A stretch of DNA of 11,029 bases. It comes from Verrucomicrobiota bacterium (GTDB taxonomy: Bacteria > Verrucomicrobiota > Verrucomicrobiia > Opitutales > Opitutaceae). The notes beneath the pieces were generated by a model. The model saw nothing but the letters and a program-made list of their open reading frames with translations. It was not told the DNA's origin and made no database searches. Each line of letters opens with the position of its first letter. The stretch's first letter is position 1. Positions 6,564-11,029 of this stretch are shown piece by piece. Both the position numbers and the translations under genes were made by a program. Location of the stretch: positions 1 to 11,029 of the forward strand of contig JAEXPL010000403.1 of the NCBI GenBank assembly GCA_023446865.1, in the 5' to 3' direction.

Positions 6564-6719
6564 ATGTCCCAGCACAACAGCTTCCGCTCCTCCGCCACCA
6601 CCGGCGCCAAACGTAATGTCCTCAAGCGCTTCGAGCGCGTCGAGATCCTCAAGAAACGCGGCCAGTGGAAAGAAGGCGAACGCGTGATGGGTCTGCGCAA
6701 GACCAAGCCCGACGTCTGA
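6564..6719 (+). CDS. PVC-superphylum small basic protein
   Basis: This 51-residue, strongly basic protein (GAKRNVLKRFERVEILKKRG, then QWKEGERVMGLRKTK) matches the pattern of the short protein described as a signature of Planctomycetes, Verrucomicrobia, Chlamydiae and Lentisphaerae. Its exact function is not established; its charge and conservation point to nucleic-acid or ribosome binding. The ATG at 6564 is the natural start. The gene lies 14 bases after cutA and 18 bases before the stem of a strong terminator, so it is the last gene of a cutA transcript. It is also the best taxonomic marker in the window. Confidence 0.85.
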   Translation: MSQHNSFRSSATTGAKRNVLKRFERVEILKKRGQWKEGERVMGLRKTKPDV

Positions 6720-6737
6720 GCCGTCGAACGTCCTTCC

Positions 6738-6765
6738 AGGCCCGCCGGTGACGACGGGCCTTTTT
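6738..6765 (+). terminator. Intrinsic terminator after the small basic protein gene
   Basis: A perfect 7-bp stem AGGCCCG/CGGGCCT (6738-6744 with 6755-6761) with a ten-base loop runs into five T residues (6761-6765). It ends the cutA/small-protein transcript 18 bases after its last stop codon, and 21 bases before dedA. Confidence 0.85.
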
Positions 6766-6786
6766 CATGCCCGCACGCCCACTCCC

Positions 6787-7449
6787 ATGATCGACCTGCT
6801 CCGCAAACTTATCGACTTCGTGCTCCACATCGACGTCCACCTGCGGGACATCGTCGCCAACTACGGCCTCTGGACCTACGGCGTGCTCTTCCTGATCATC
6901 TTTGCGGAGACGGGCTTTGTCGTCACCCCGTTCCTGCCCGGCGACTCCCTATTGTTCGCCGCCGGCGCCCTTTGCGCCCCAGTCGAGAGCCAGCTCAACA
7001 TCCACCTGATCGCCCTCCTGCTGTTCGTGGCGGCGGTGCTTGGCGACACGGTCAACTACTGGATCGGCTACCGCATCGGCCCGAAGGTCTTCAAACGCGA
7101 GGACTCCTTCCTCCTTCGGAAGAAGCACCTCGCCGAAGCCCACGCCTTTTTTGAGAAATACGGCGGGCGGGCCGTCATCCTCGCGCGTTTCGTGCCGTTC
7201 GTGCGCACGTTCGTGCCGTTCGTCGCCGGTGTGGGCAGCATGACCTACAGCCGCTTCATCGCGTACAACATTATCGGCGGCTTCCTCTGGATCTACGGCT
7301 TCACGTACGCGGGCTACTTCTTCGGAACCCGTCCGTTCGTGCAGAAGAACTTCAAGCTCGTGATCGTCGCCATCATCGTGCTCTCGCTGGTCCCGATCGT
7401 CGTGGAGTTCATCCGCGCCCGTCGGCAACCGAAGTCGTCCGCCGCCTGA
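6787..7449 (+). CDS. DedA-family integral membrane protein
   Basis: The 220-residue protein is a typical DedA/VTT-domain membrane protein. Members act in envelope homeostasis, and some have been shown to recycle undecaprenyl phosphate across the membrane. Family landmarks are FAETGFVVTPFLPGDSLLFAAG (Glu41 and Asp53), GDTVNYWIGYRIG, and RFVPFVRTFVPFVAG with Arg134 and Arg140. The spacing of these acidic and arginine residues matches those reported as essential in E. coli YqjA. Hydrophobic segments are seen near 31-48, 73-90 and 190-207, with re-entrant-like stretches between. The start is the ATG at 6787; an upstream in-frame GTG at 6748 falls inside the terminator. The gene ends nine bases before the att repeat of the integrated element. 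Confidence 0.93.
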   Translation: MIDLLRKLIDFVLHIDVHLRDIVANYGLWTYGVLFLIIFAETGFVVTPFLPGDSLLFAAGALCAPVESQLNIHLIALLLFVAAVLGDTVNYWIGYRIGPKVFKREDSFLLRKKHLAEAHAFFEKYGGRAVILARFVPFVRTFVPFVAGVGSMTYSRFIAYNIIGGFLWIYGFTYAGYFFGTRPFVQKNFKLVIVAIIVLSLVPIVVEFIRARRQPKSSAA

Positions 7450-7458
7450 ACGGCCCCT

Positions 7459-7499
7459 GGAAGTTTCCAAATGGTCGGGCCGGTGAGATTTGAACTCAC
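7459..7499. repeat. att direct repeat, left end (partial tRNA-Pro copy)
   Basis: These 41 bases are identical to 10900-10940. They cover the tRNA T-arm, acceptor 3' strand and CCA plus 18 bases of 3' flank, but lack the rest of the tRNA. The flanking bases differ on both sides (T/C before, T/G after), so the repeat ends are exact. Confidence 0.93.
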
Positions 7500-7518
7500 T
7501 GGAAGCGATTTGGTTGTG

Positions 7519-7541
7519 CCTGTTAATCAATAACTAACAGG
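7519..7541. promoter_or_regulatory. Inverted repeat near the left end of the element
   Basis: CCTGTTA (7519-7525) and TAACAGG (7535-7541) form a 7-bp inverted repeat with a nine-base A+T-rich loop, 20 bases inside the att repeat and just before the first ORF. It could be an integrase or excisionase arm site, a repressor operator, or a Rep nicking hairpin; the sequence does not decide. Its right arm includes the first bases of the AGGA ribosome-binding sequence of that ORF. Confidence 0.4.
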
Positions 7542-7548
7542 ATAACCA

Positions 7549-8397
7549 ATGAGGACAGGAATACAAAGGAACGCACCAAGGGATGGGAAGATTCTCGATA
7601 TTAGTGAGCGGATTTTAGCGGTTCGCTCATTTCTGGATTGGAAGGAGAGCGAACGTAATCCGATTGATTCCCGGATAATAGAGTCGGAGGAGGAGTTGTT
7701 CGCCTTGGCGGCTGCGGTCGTGCGGAAGTGCTTGGGGCGTTGGGTCCCTGAAGGGTTAGGCTTTTCCTTCACGGTGACGGAGGGTGGTTTTGGCATCACG
7801 TGCGACAGTGGGAATGGCCCGGAGGCAATGGAAGATGCTTCGGCGGAAGTGCTATTTTCTCGGATACGATCGCACCAATGGTTTGGCTATCGAAGCGAAC
7901 GTCGGCCGGTCGCGCAGGCGTTTCGGTTTGCTGAGGTCGGCGATGATCCATTTGAACGAGCTAGGGCGGGGATTTTGGCGAAGAGAATAGGGGCGGCAAA
8001 GGAGCGGGGGCCGCTCCTGCAGCGCGTCCCGTGGCAGAGCGCCCAGAGTGGGCGCGACGGAGCTCCGGCGACTCCAGGGGATCAGCGCTCTGGCGGACAC
8101 GTCCCCATAAAAGTGGATTCTGTGGGCGAGCGGAGTGGCGGGCGCACAGATCTGGGCCGGGGGATGGGGGCCGCGCAAGCGGCCCCCCCCCCCCCCCCGC
8201 CCCCGCCCAGATCACTAACCTTGTTTCAATATGAACAACTTTCGCACCATGAACCTGAACACAGAGAGCGGACGGCAGATTTGGAACGTGGAGTTCATTG
8301 CCGAGTTGAAGAAACTGGGGGTTGCCGTCGACTGCGTGGCGTCTGGGGGTCTGCCCGATGCCATCTATACCGACCGGGTAGTTGTATTCATTGGTAA
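7549..8397 (+). CDS. Element protein of unknown family; C-terminal third doubtful because of a 16-C tract
   Basis: I do not recognise this protein. The start is well supported: AGGA lies six bases before the ATG at 7549. Residues 1 to about 150 look like a genuine soluble protein with a mixed hydrophobic core, for example EEELFALAAAVVRKCLGRW and LGFSFTVTEGGFGITCDSG. After about residue 150 (8000 onward) the frame crosses a hairpin-rich stretch and a 16-C tract read as polyproline. It then overlaps the next ORF (8231-8479) by 167 bases as an apparent shadow, so the annotated stop at 8397 is unlikely to be the natural one. With one C fewer the frame would stop at 8216-8218; with one C more it would stop at 8232-8234, in an ATGA overlap with the next start. 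Base composition (about 45% GC at the start) is far below the host. Confidence 0.5.
   Translation: MRTGIQRNAPRDGKILDISERILAVRSFLDWKESERNPIDSRIIESEEELFALAAAVVRKCLGRWVPEGLGFSFTVTEGGFGITCDSGNGPEAMEDASAEVLFSRIRSHQWFGYRSERRPVAQAFRFAEVGDDPFERARAGILAKRIGAAKERGPLLQRVPWQSAQSGRDGAPATPGDQRSGGHVPIKVDSVGERSGGRTDLGRGMGAAQAAPPPPPPPPRSLTLFQYEQLSHHEPEHRERTADLERGVHCRVEETGGCRRLRGVWGSARCHLYRPGSCIHW
8001..8055. repeat. Two tight hairpins upstream of the rep module
   Basis: Hairpin one is GGAGCGG/CCGCTCC (8001-8007 with 8011-8017) with a GGG loop. Hairpin two is GCGCCCA/TGGGCGC (8039-8045 with 8049-8055) with a GAG loop. An alternative longer-range 8-bp pairing exists between 8035-8042 and 8085-8092. Together with the large hairpin at 8149-8213 they mark a structured region that may be an origin or a regulatory RNA. 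Confidence 0.55.
8149..8213. promoter_or_regulatory. Large GC-rich hairpin with 16-C tract before the rep genes; candidate replication origin or RNA structure
   Basis: The outer stem is GATCTGGGC (8149-8157) with GCCCAGATC (8205-8213), extended after a bulged C by GGGGG (8159-8163) with CCCCC (8200-8204). Inside lies a perfect 9-bp stem GGGGGCCGC/GCGGCCCCC (8166-8174 with 8179-8187) closed by a GCAA tetraloop. The homopolymer C run is 8183-8198. The structure ends 17 bases before the small ORF that is coupled to rep, a suitable place for a rolling-circle origin, a packaging signal or a translational control element. No known nicking motif is recognised in its loops. Confidence 0.5.
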
Positions 8398-8479
8398 GCG
8401 AGGCCACGAGGTGGCGGTCGCGGCCGGGGCTGCGCCTGCAGAGGTCGCGGAGCAGTTCGTGCGGAGGGCGCGGTCATGA
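8231..8479 (+). CDS. Small element protein of unknown family, translationally coupled to rep
   Basis: The 82-residue product is not recognised. It looks like a compact folded domain: WNVEFIAELKKLGVAVDCV, then SGGLPDAIYTDRVVVFIGKRG and an Ala-rich C-terminal helix (AAGAAPAEVAEQFVRRARS). It ends in an ATGA overlap with the rep start at 8476, so the two are probably made together; a Rep accessory, nucleic-acid-binding or copy-control role is an inference from position only. The start could be ATG 8231 or ATG 8249; neither has a good Shine-Dalgarno sequence, and the large hairpin just upstream may affect initiation. Confidence 0.65.
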   Translation: MNNFRTMNLNTESGRQIWNVEFIAELKKLGVAVDCVASGGLPDAIYTDRVVVFIGKRGHEVAVAAGAAPAEVAEQFVRRARS

Positions 8480-9156
8480 GCAGAAAACGGCAACTCGCGG
8501 TCGAGTGGTCTGTTGAAGGGCTGCTTGAGGCTGTCGCAGGCGGCATCCTCCGGCTTTGGACCCTCACAACGCGTGATGTGATTGAGGATCCCAGAGAGCT
8601 GGGCGCGCGTTGGTCGGCGTTCAATAAAATGATGGCGGAGTATCTAGACGGTCGGTGCGCAGGGCATGCAAGGCATGCCAAGGCTCGGGGGTCGGCACGT
8701 CGATGGGGCGGCGTCAGGGTGTCGGAGCCGCACCCAAAAGGCCACGGGTGGCACATTCATTTTGTCACCGCTTCGTGGATCGCGGTGGATGATGTGAGAC
8801 GAATCGCGGAAATCGCCGGATTCGGTCGGGTTCACGTGGCGAAACCCGGCAAGGGTGGCGCGGCAGCGATCGGGCGTTACCTCTCAAAGTACCTCGGGAA
8901 AGCTCTCGATGCCGGAAAGGGAACCGGGGCGCGCATGTGGTCGATCTTCGGTTACGGAAGGGACAAAGCTACGCGCCTTAAGGATATTGAGGTTACTTTC
9001 CCAGGCCGGTCAGTCTGGGCGAACCTCTACCAAGCCGCGAAGCAACTGGGGGCGGATCATTGGACGGCATTTTGTCAGGCGGAACATGGAACGTTCCGAT
9101 GGTGGTGGGCGGACATCACTGGCGAAGGTCCCGACATCCTCGTGAACCCCTTCTGA
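8476..9156 (+). CDS. HUH-superfamily rolling-circle replication initiator (Rep endonuclease)
   Basis: The 226-residue protein has the three motifs of rolling-circle initiators in order and with usual spacing: motif 1 LWTLTTRD at 27-34; motif 2 HGWHIHFV at 90-97 with metal-binding His93 and His95; and motif 3 RYLSKYLGK at 134-142 with tyrosines 135 and 139, one or both of which would nick the origin strand and link to its 5' end. Size and layout resemble replication proteins of small ssDNA phages and rolling-circle plasmids more than relaxases of conjugative elements. A well-placed GGAGGG (8463-8468, seven bases before the ATG) supports the start, which also overlaps the previous stop as ATGA. 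The C-terminus is rich in Trp (RWWWADI). It probably replicates the excised circle in the cytoplasm. The exact family was not determined. Confidence 0.87.
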   Translation: MSRKRQLAVEWSVEGLLEAVAGGILRLWTLTTRDVIEDPRELGARWSAFNKMMAEYLDGRCAGHARHAKARGSARRWGGVRVSEPHPKGHGWHIHFVTASWIAVDDVRRIAEIAGFGRVHVAKPGKGGAAAIGRYLSKYLGKALDAGKGTGARMWSIFGYGRDKATRLKDIEVTFPGRSVWANLYQAAKQLGADHWTAFCQAEHGTFRWWWADITGEGPDILVNPF

Positions 9157-9166
9157 AAGGCTTCCT

Positions 9167-9427
9167 ATGCACTGCACGACACAACGGGGCCGCGGAAGTG
9201 CATTGACAGTAACGGCCATCACGTTACGCAATCAGGCAAGCCAAAGCGCCACTGGTTCAGATTTACTCCCTGGTATTACGGCGGCGCGAAATTCACGAGG
9301 GGAGTCTAAAGGCGAGTCGGCCCGCAGGGCCACGGATGGGCCGGAATGGCCACGCAATCGCCGTGCTGGCTGTGCTCAGGTGGGCAAGTCGGCACGGGGG
9401 CAAACCTCAGCGAAGGGACTCTCGTGA
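9167..9427 (+). CDS. Possible small basic protein between rep and the excisionase gene
   Basis: The 86-residue frame starts at an ATG with AAAGG six bases upstream, ten bases after the rep stop, and ends in a GTGA overlap with the excisionase start at 9424. That matches the coupling style of the other element genes. Against it, the translation is low in hydrophobic residues and rich in Arg, Ser, Gly and Ala with no visible motif, so it may be chance reading through a regulatory region. If it is not coding, 9157-9423 is a 267-base gap between two halves of the element that holds the inverted repeat at 9209-9227. Confidence 0.35.
   Translation: MHCTTQRGRGSALTVTAITLRNQASQSATGSDLLPGITAARNSRGESKGESARRATDGPEWPRNRRAGCAQVGKSARGQTSAKGLS
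9203..9227. promoter_or_regulatory. Possible promoter/operator: TTGACA overlapping an inverted repeat
   Basis: A consensus -35 hexamer TTGACA (9203-9208) is followed directly by the inverted repeat GTAACG/CGTTAC (9209-9214 with 9222-9227, seven-base spacer). No good -10 hexamer follows at the right distance, so a promoter is only suggested; a dimeric regulator could bind the repeat and control the excisionase-integrase pair. Confidence 0.35.
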
Positions 9428-9651
9428 ATTCCAATGGCATCGTGGTCGAGGAGCCTGTGCTCCTTACAATTAATCAAGCGGCGGCACGTCTGGCGATTTG
9501 TCGGCGCACGCTGCTTCGTCTCGTTGCGGGTGGGAAGTTTCCCGCTCCGGTGAAGATCGGGCGGGCGGCACGCGTCCCGGTGGCGGACGTTCGCGCCTAC
9601 CTCGCTCGTCTGATTCAGGCGCGTGGGAGGGGGCCGGAGGATGAACAATGA
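9424..9651 (+). CDS. AlpA/excisionase-family helix-turn-helix DNA-binding protein
   Basis: The 75-residue protein carries the short winged-helix signature of AlpA and excisionase-like proteins: LTINQAAARLAICRRTLLRL, then VAGGKFPAPVKIGRAARVPVADVRAYL. Such proteins bend DNA at att sites to favour excision, or activate the integrase gene. The GTG at 9424 is preferred over an ATG at 9346 because GAAGGGA lies five bases upstream and because it overlaps the preceding stop as GTGA; starting at 9346 would add 26 residues with no family resemblance. Its stop overlaps the integrase start as ATGA, so the two are translated as a pair, the standard recombination-directionality arrangement. Whether it acts mainly as excisionase or as activator cannot be told. 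Confidence 0.85.
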   Translation: MNSNGIVVEEPVLLTINQAAARLAICRRTLLRLVAGGKFPAPVKIGRAARVPVADVRAYLARLIQARGRGPEDEQ

Positions 9652-10829
9652 TCGCGTTCGTTTTCCAACCGAAGCGGGCCGGGGGGAAGGCCCGACTGTG
9701 GTCTGCGCGTGTCCGATTGGATGGGTGGAGCGCGCCGAAAACGATTCCTCTCAAGGTCTCGGATAAGCGCGTTGCCACTCAAAAGCTGCAAGAGTACGTC
9801 CGCGAACTCGAGCGCGAGGCGGCGGGGCTTTCCACCCCTCGAACTGCCCGGGAAGCGGCGCAAACGCCCATTGCGGGCCATCTGGCGGCCTTCCTTAAGG
9901 ATGTCGAGGCGCGCGGCCGCTCTGTCGCAACGGTGAAGACGTATCGCAAGGTTATCGACAAGGCGTGCAAGCGTTGCGGCTGGGAGCGGCTGCGCGACAT
10001 CACCCCGCGTTCGTTCACGCAATGGCGTGCCATGGGGGAGGTCGGGCCGAAGTTCGCCAACGATGTGCTTGGGGACGTTAACGCGTTTTTGAACTGGCTC
10101 GTTGCGCAACGTCTCCTCGTCGACAACCCGCTAAAGGAAGTCGAGCGCGTAACGCTCAAGCCGGGGCGCGGCTATCGTCGCGCGTTGACGGTTGATGAAG
10201 TCGGCCGGCTACTCGCTGCCGCGCCGAAACGGCGTGCCACGCTCTACTTGGTTGCCCTTTACACGGGATTGCGGCGAGCCGAACTCCTCCGCATTACGTG
10301 GGGCGACATCGATCTCGATGGCATTCCGCCGAGTATTCAAGTTCCGGCGTCCATCACTAAGAACGGCAAGAAAGCAACGCAAGTGCTCCGGCCGGAAGCG
10401 GTCGCTGCGTTGCGGGCCTTCAAGCCGGATCTCTCGCAGCCGTTTGAGTGGGCGTTTCGGGGAAAGGTCCCGTCCATCGTTTGCCTCAAGCGCGATCTGG
10501 TGGCGGCGGGAATCCCAGTGGTGGACAGTGCGGGCCGGCGTTTCGATTTCCACGCCTTCCGCACGACGTTCTGCTCTCACCTTCAGGCGAGCGGCGTTCC
10601 GCCTCGTATCGCCATGGAGTTGATGCGGCATAGCGACATCAAGTTGACGATGCGCGTTTACACGGATGCCGCACAGTTGCCGCTAGTGTCGGAGCTCGCG
10701 CGCCTCCCTGCGTTCGCGGTGCCGGCAAATCCCGAGGGAAATAACGCACAAAGGGACGCACACGGAGACGCACAAACGGGGGTCCCGAGCAGTCACCATG
10801 GGGCGCAACCGGTTCCGCTGGTGCCTTAG
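9648..10829 (+). CDS. Tyrosine recombinase/integrase (phage-type)
   Basis: The 393-residue protein is a complete tyrosine integrase. An N-terminal arm-binding-like region (about 1-60) is followed by a SAM-like core-binding domain (about 75-175, with TVKTYRKVIDKACKRCGWERL) and the catalytic domain. Catalytic residues are present: Arg209 (TGLRRAELL), a likely beta-hairpin lysine in ITKNGKK, His302 and Arg305 (FHAFRTTF), His328 (MRHSD) and nucleophile Tyr338 (MRVYTDA). A 55-residue tail after the tyrosine is Asn/Gln/His-rich and may be disordered. GGAGG (9636-9640) lies seven bases before the ATG. The gene ends 70 bases before the att repeat at the tRNA, which it presumably targets. Nothing suggests inactivation, so the element may still be mobile. 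Confidence 0.96.
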   Translation: MIAFVFQPKRAGGKARLWSARVRLDGWSAPKTIPLKVSDKRVATQKLQEYVRELEREAAGLSTPRTAREAAQTPIAGHLAAFLKDVEARGRSVATVKTYRKVIDKACKRCGWERLRDITPRSFTQWRAMGEVGPKFANDVLGDVNAFLNWLVAQRLLVDNPLKEVERVTLKPGRGYRRALTVDEVGRLLAAAPKRRATLYLVALYTGLRRAELLRITWGDIDLDGIPPSIQVPASITKNGKKATQVLRPEAVAALRAFKPDLSQPFEWAFRGKVPSIVCLKRDLVAAGIPVVDSAGRRFDFHAFRTTFCSHLQASGVPPRIAMELMRHSDIKLTMRVYTDAAQLPLVSELARLPAFAVPANPEGNNAQRDAHGDAQTGVPSSHHGAQPVPLVP

Positions 10830-10865
10830 CTTGCCAAAGCTTAACTTTCAGCTAATGACATTGTT

Positions 10866-10872
10866 AGGCACA
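10866..10872. repeat. AGGCACA, inverted partner of TGTGCCT at 7515-7521 (possible arm-type sites)
   Basis: The only short match found between the two interior ends of the element is this 7-bp inverted pair, 27 bases inside the right repeat and 15 bases inside the left one. It could be an integrase arm-binding site, but seven bases is close to chance. Confidence 0.25.
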
Positions 10873-10899
10873 GTCAGTCGCTACAAGACCCGGCCGGTC

Positions 10900-10940
10900 G
10901 GAAGTTTCCAAATGGTCGGGCCGGTGAGATTTGAACTCAC
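10900..10940. repeat. att direct repeat, right end (inside the intact tRNA-Pro)
   Basis: This copy is identical to 7459-7499. It spans the tRNA 3' flank, CCA, acceptor strand and T-arm. The crossover must lie within these 41 bases. Confidence 0.93.
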
Positions 10941-10989
10941 GACCCCTTGCACCCCATGCAAGTGCGCTACCAGTCTGCGCTACGGCCCG
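10913..10989 (-). tRNA. tRNA-Pro (anticodon GGG)
   Basis: Read on the minus strand the 77 bases fold completely: acceptor CGGGCCG with CGGCCCG (7 bp), D stem GCGC/GCGC, anticodon stem CTTGC/GCAAG around loop ATGGGGT (anticodon GGG followed by G37), variable loop GGGTC, T stem GTGAG/CTCAC with TTCAAAT loop, discriminator A and an encoded CCA. C1-G72 with A73 and G37 are typical of bacterial tRNA-Pro. It decodes CCC (and CCU). The gene is intact although its 3' end serves as the integration site, because the element carries a matching segment. No clear promoter is seen in the 40 bases upstream before the window ends. Confidence 0.96.
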
Positions 10990-11029
10990 GACCTTGGAAA
11001 GGGCGCAAAGGCAACGGACCTCGCCACCC

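Larger units (their letters stand above)
7459..10940 (+). mobile_element. 3.44-kb integrative element in tRNA-Pro, with HUH replication initiator and tyrosine integrase
   Basis: The element is bounded by identical 41-bp direct repeats (7459-7499 and 10900-10940) matching the 3' end of the tRNA-Pro gene. Excision between them would release a 3441-bp circle and leave one intact tRNA 3' end. The integrase gene is the one next to the intact tRNA, the usual arrangement for tRNA-targeting tyrosine recombinases. All genes read on the plus strand: an unknown protein, a small unknown protein, a HUH Rep, possibly a small basic ORF, a helix-turn-helix excisionase-like protein and the integrase. Composition differs from the host: about 45% GC in 7561-7680 and 59% in 8521-8640 by hand count. 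No capsid, Zot-like ATPase, packaging or conjugation gene is present. It could be an integrated rolling-circle plasmid, a reduced ssDNA prophage or a phage satellite. Confidence 0.9.

Noticed and set aside
8001..8213. Retron or other reverse-transcriptase-associated structured RNA
   Set aside because: No reverse transcriptase gene is present in the element or window; the neighbour is a HUH Rep.
8031..8234. Separate 67-codon frame ending in ATGA with the ORF at 8231
   Set aside because: No ribosome-binding site and no protein-like composition by itself; it is better considered as the possible end of the 7549 gene after a frame change at the C tract.
9346..9423. ATG at 9346 as start of the excisionase-like gene
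   Set aside because: The added 26 residues do not resemble the family and there is no ribosome-binding site, whereas GTG 9424 has GAAGGGA at a good distance and overlaps the preceding stop.
10840..10868. GCTTAAC and GTTAGGC near the right end, resembling integron attC core sites
   Set aside because: The spacing is too short for a full attC hairpin, the inner boxes are missing, and no integron integrase or cassette is present.
1..11029. CRISPR arrays, rRNA genes and insertion sequences with transposase genes
   Set aside because: No regularly spaced long repeats, rRNA signatures or transposase motifs were seen on either strand.

Overview
The window reads as chromosome of a high-GC member of the Verrucomicrobiota, most likely close to Opitutaceae. 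The strongest taxonomic clue is the 51-residue basic protein at 6564-6719, which matches the small protein family confined to the Planctomycetes-Verrucomicrobia-Chlamydiae group. The very GC-rich third codon positions, the scarcity of Shine-Dalgarno sequences and the dispersed GTAG-hairpin and heptamer repeats fit this. The assignment is inference, not a database result.

Positions 1-5155 are built around a split oligopeptide ABC transporter: the end of an OppD/DppD-type ATPase (1-375), a lower-GC secreted orphan protein (392-1081), a complete OppF/DppF-type ATPase (1143-2138) and, further on, a lipoprotein-type substrate-binding protein (3542-5155). Between the last two lie an opposite-strand tRNA methyltransferase gene (trmL, 2230-2700) and a stand-alone receiver-domain protein (2822-3217). 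The intergenic gaps carry two kinds of repeat: a REPIN-like inverted pair of GTAG-headed hairpins (2135-2219) and degenerate 7-bp tandem repeats (1085-1142, 3229-3256, 3321-3348).

Positions 5173-7449 hold core housekeeping genes: smpB and rpoZ on the minus strand, then cutA, the PVC-type small basic protein with a clear terminator, and a DedA-family membrane protein on the plus strand. A second REPIN-like element (5173-5233) lies downstream of smpB.

Positions 7459-10940 are the most interesting part. A 41-bp perfect direct repeat (7459-7499 and 10900-10940) matches the 3' end of an intact tRNA-Pro(GGG) gene (10913-10989, minus strand) and brackets a 3.44-kb integrated element. All its genes point the same way: an unknown protein (7549 onward), a small unknown protein (8231-8479), a HUH-type rolling-circle replication initiator (8476-9156), a possible small basic ORF (9167-9427), an AlpA/excisionase-like helix-turn-helix protein (9424-9651) and a tyrosine recombinase (9648-10829). 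Several are joined by 4-base ATGA or GTGA overlaps. A dense hairpin region ending in a 16-C tract (8001-8213) precedes the small ORF and rep. No capsid, Zot, relaxase-coupling or conjugation gene is visible. It therefore looks like a minimal integrative rolling-circle replicon: an integrated plasmid, an ssDNA-phage relative, or a satellite that depends on a helper.
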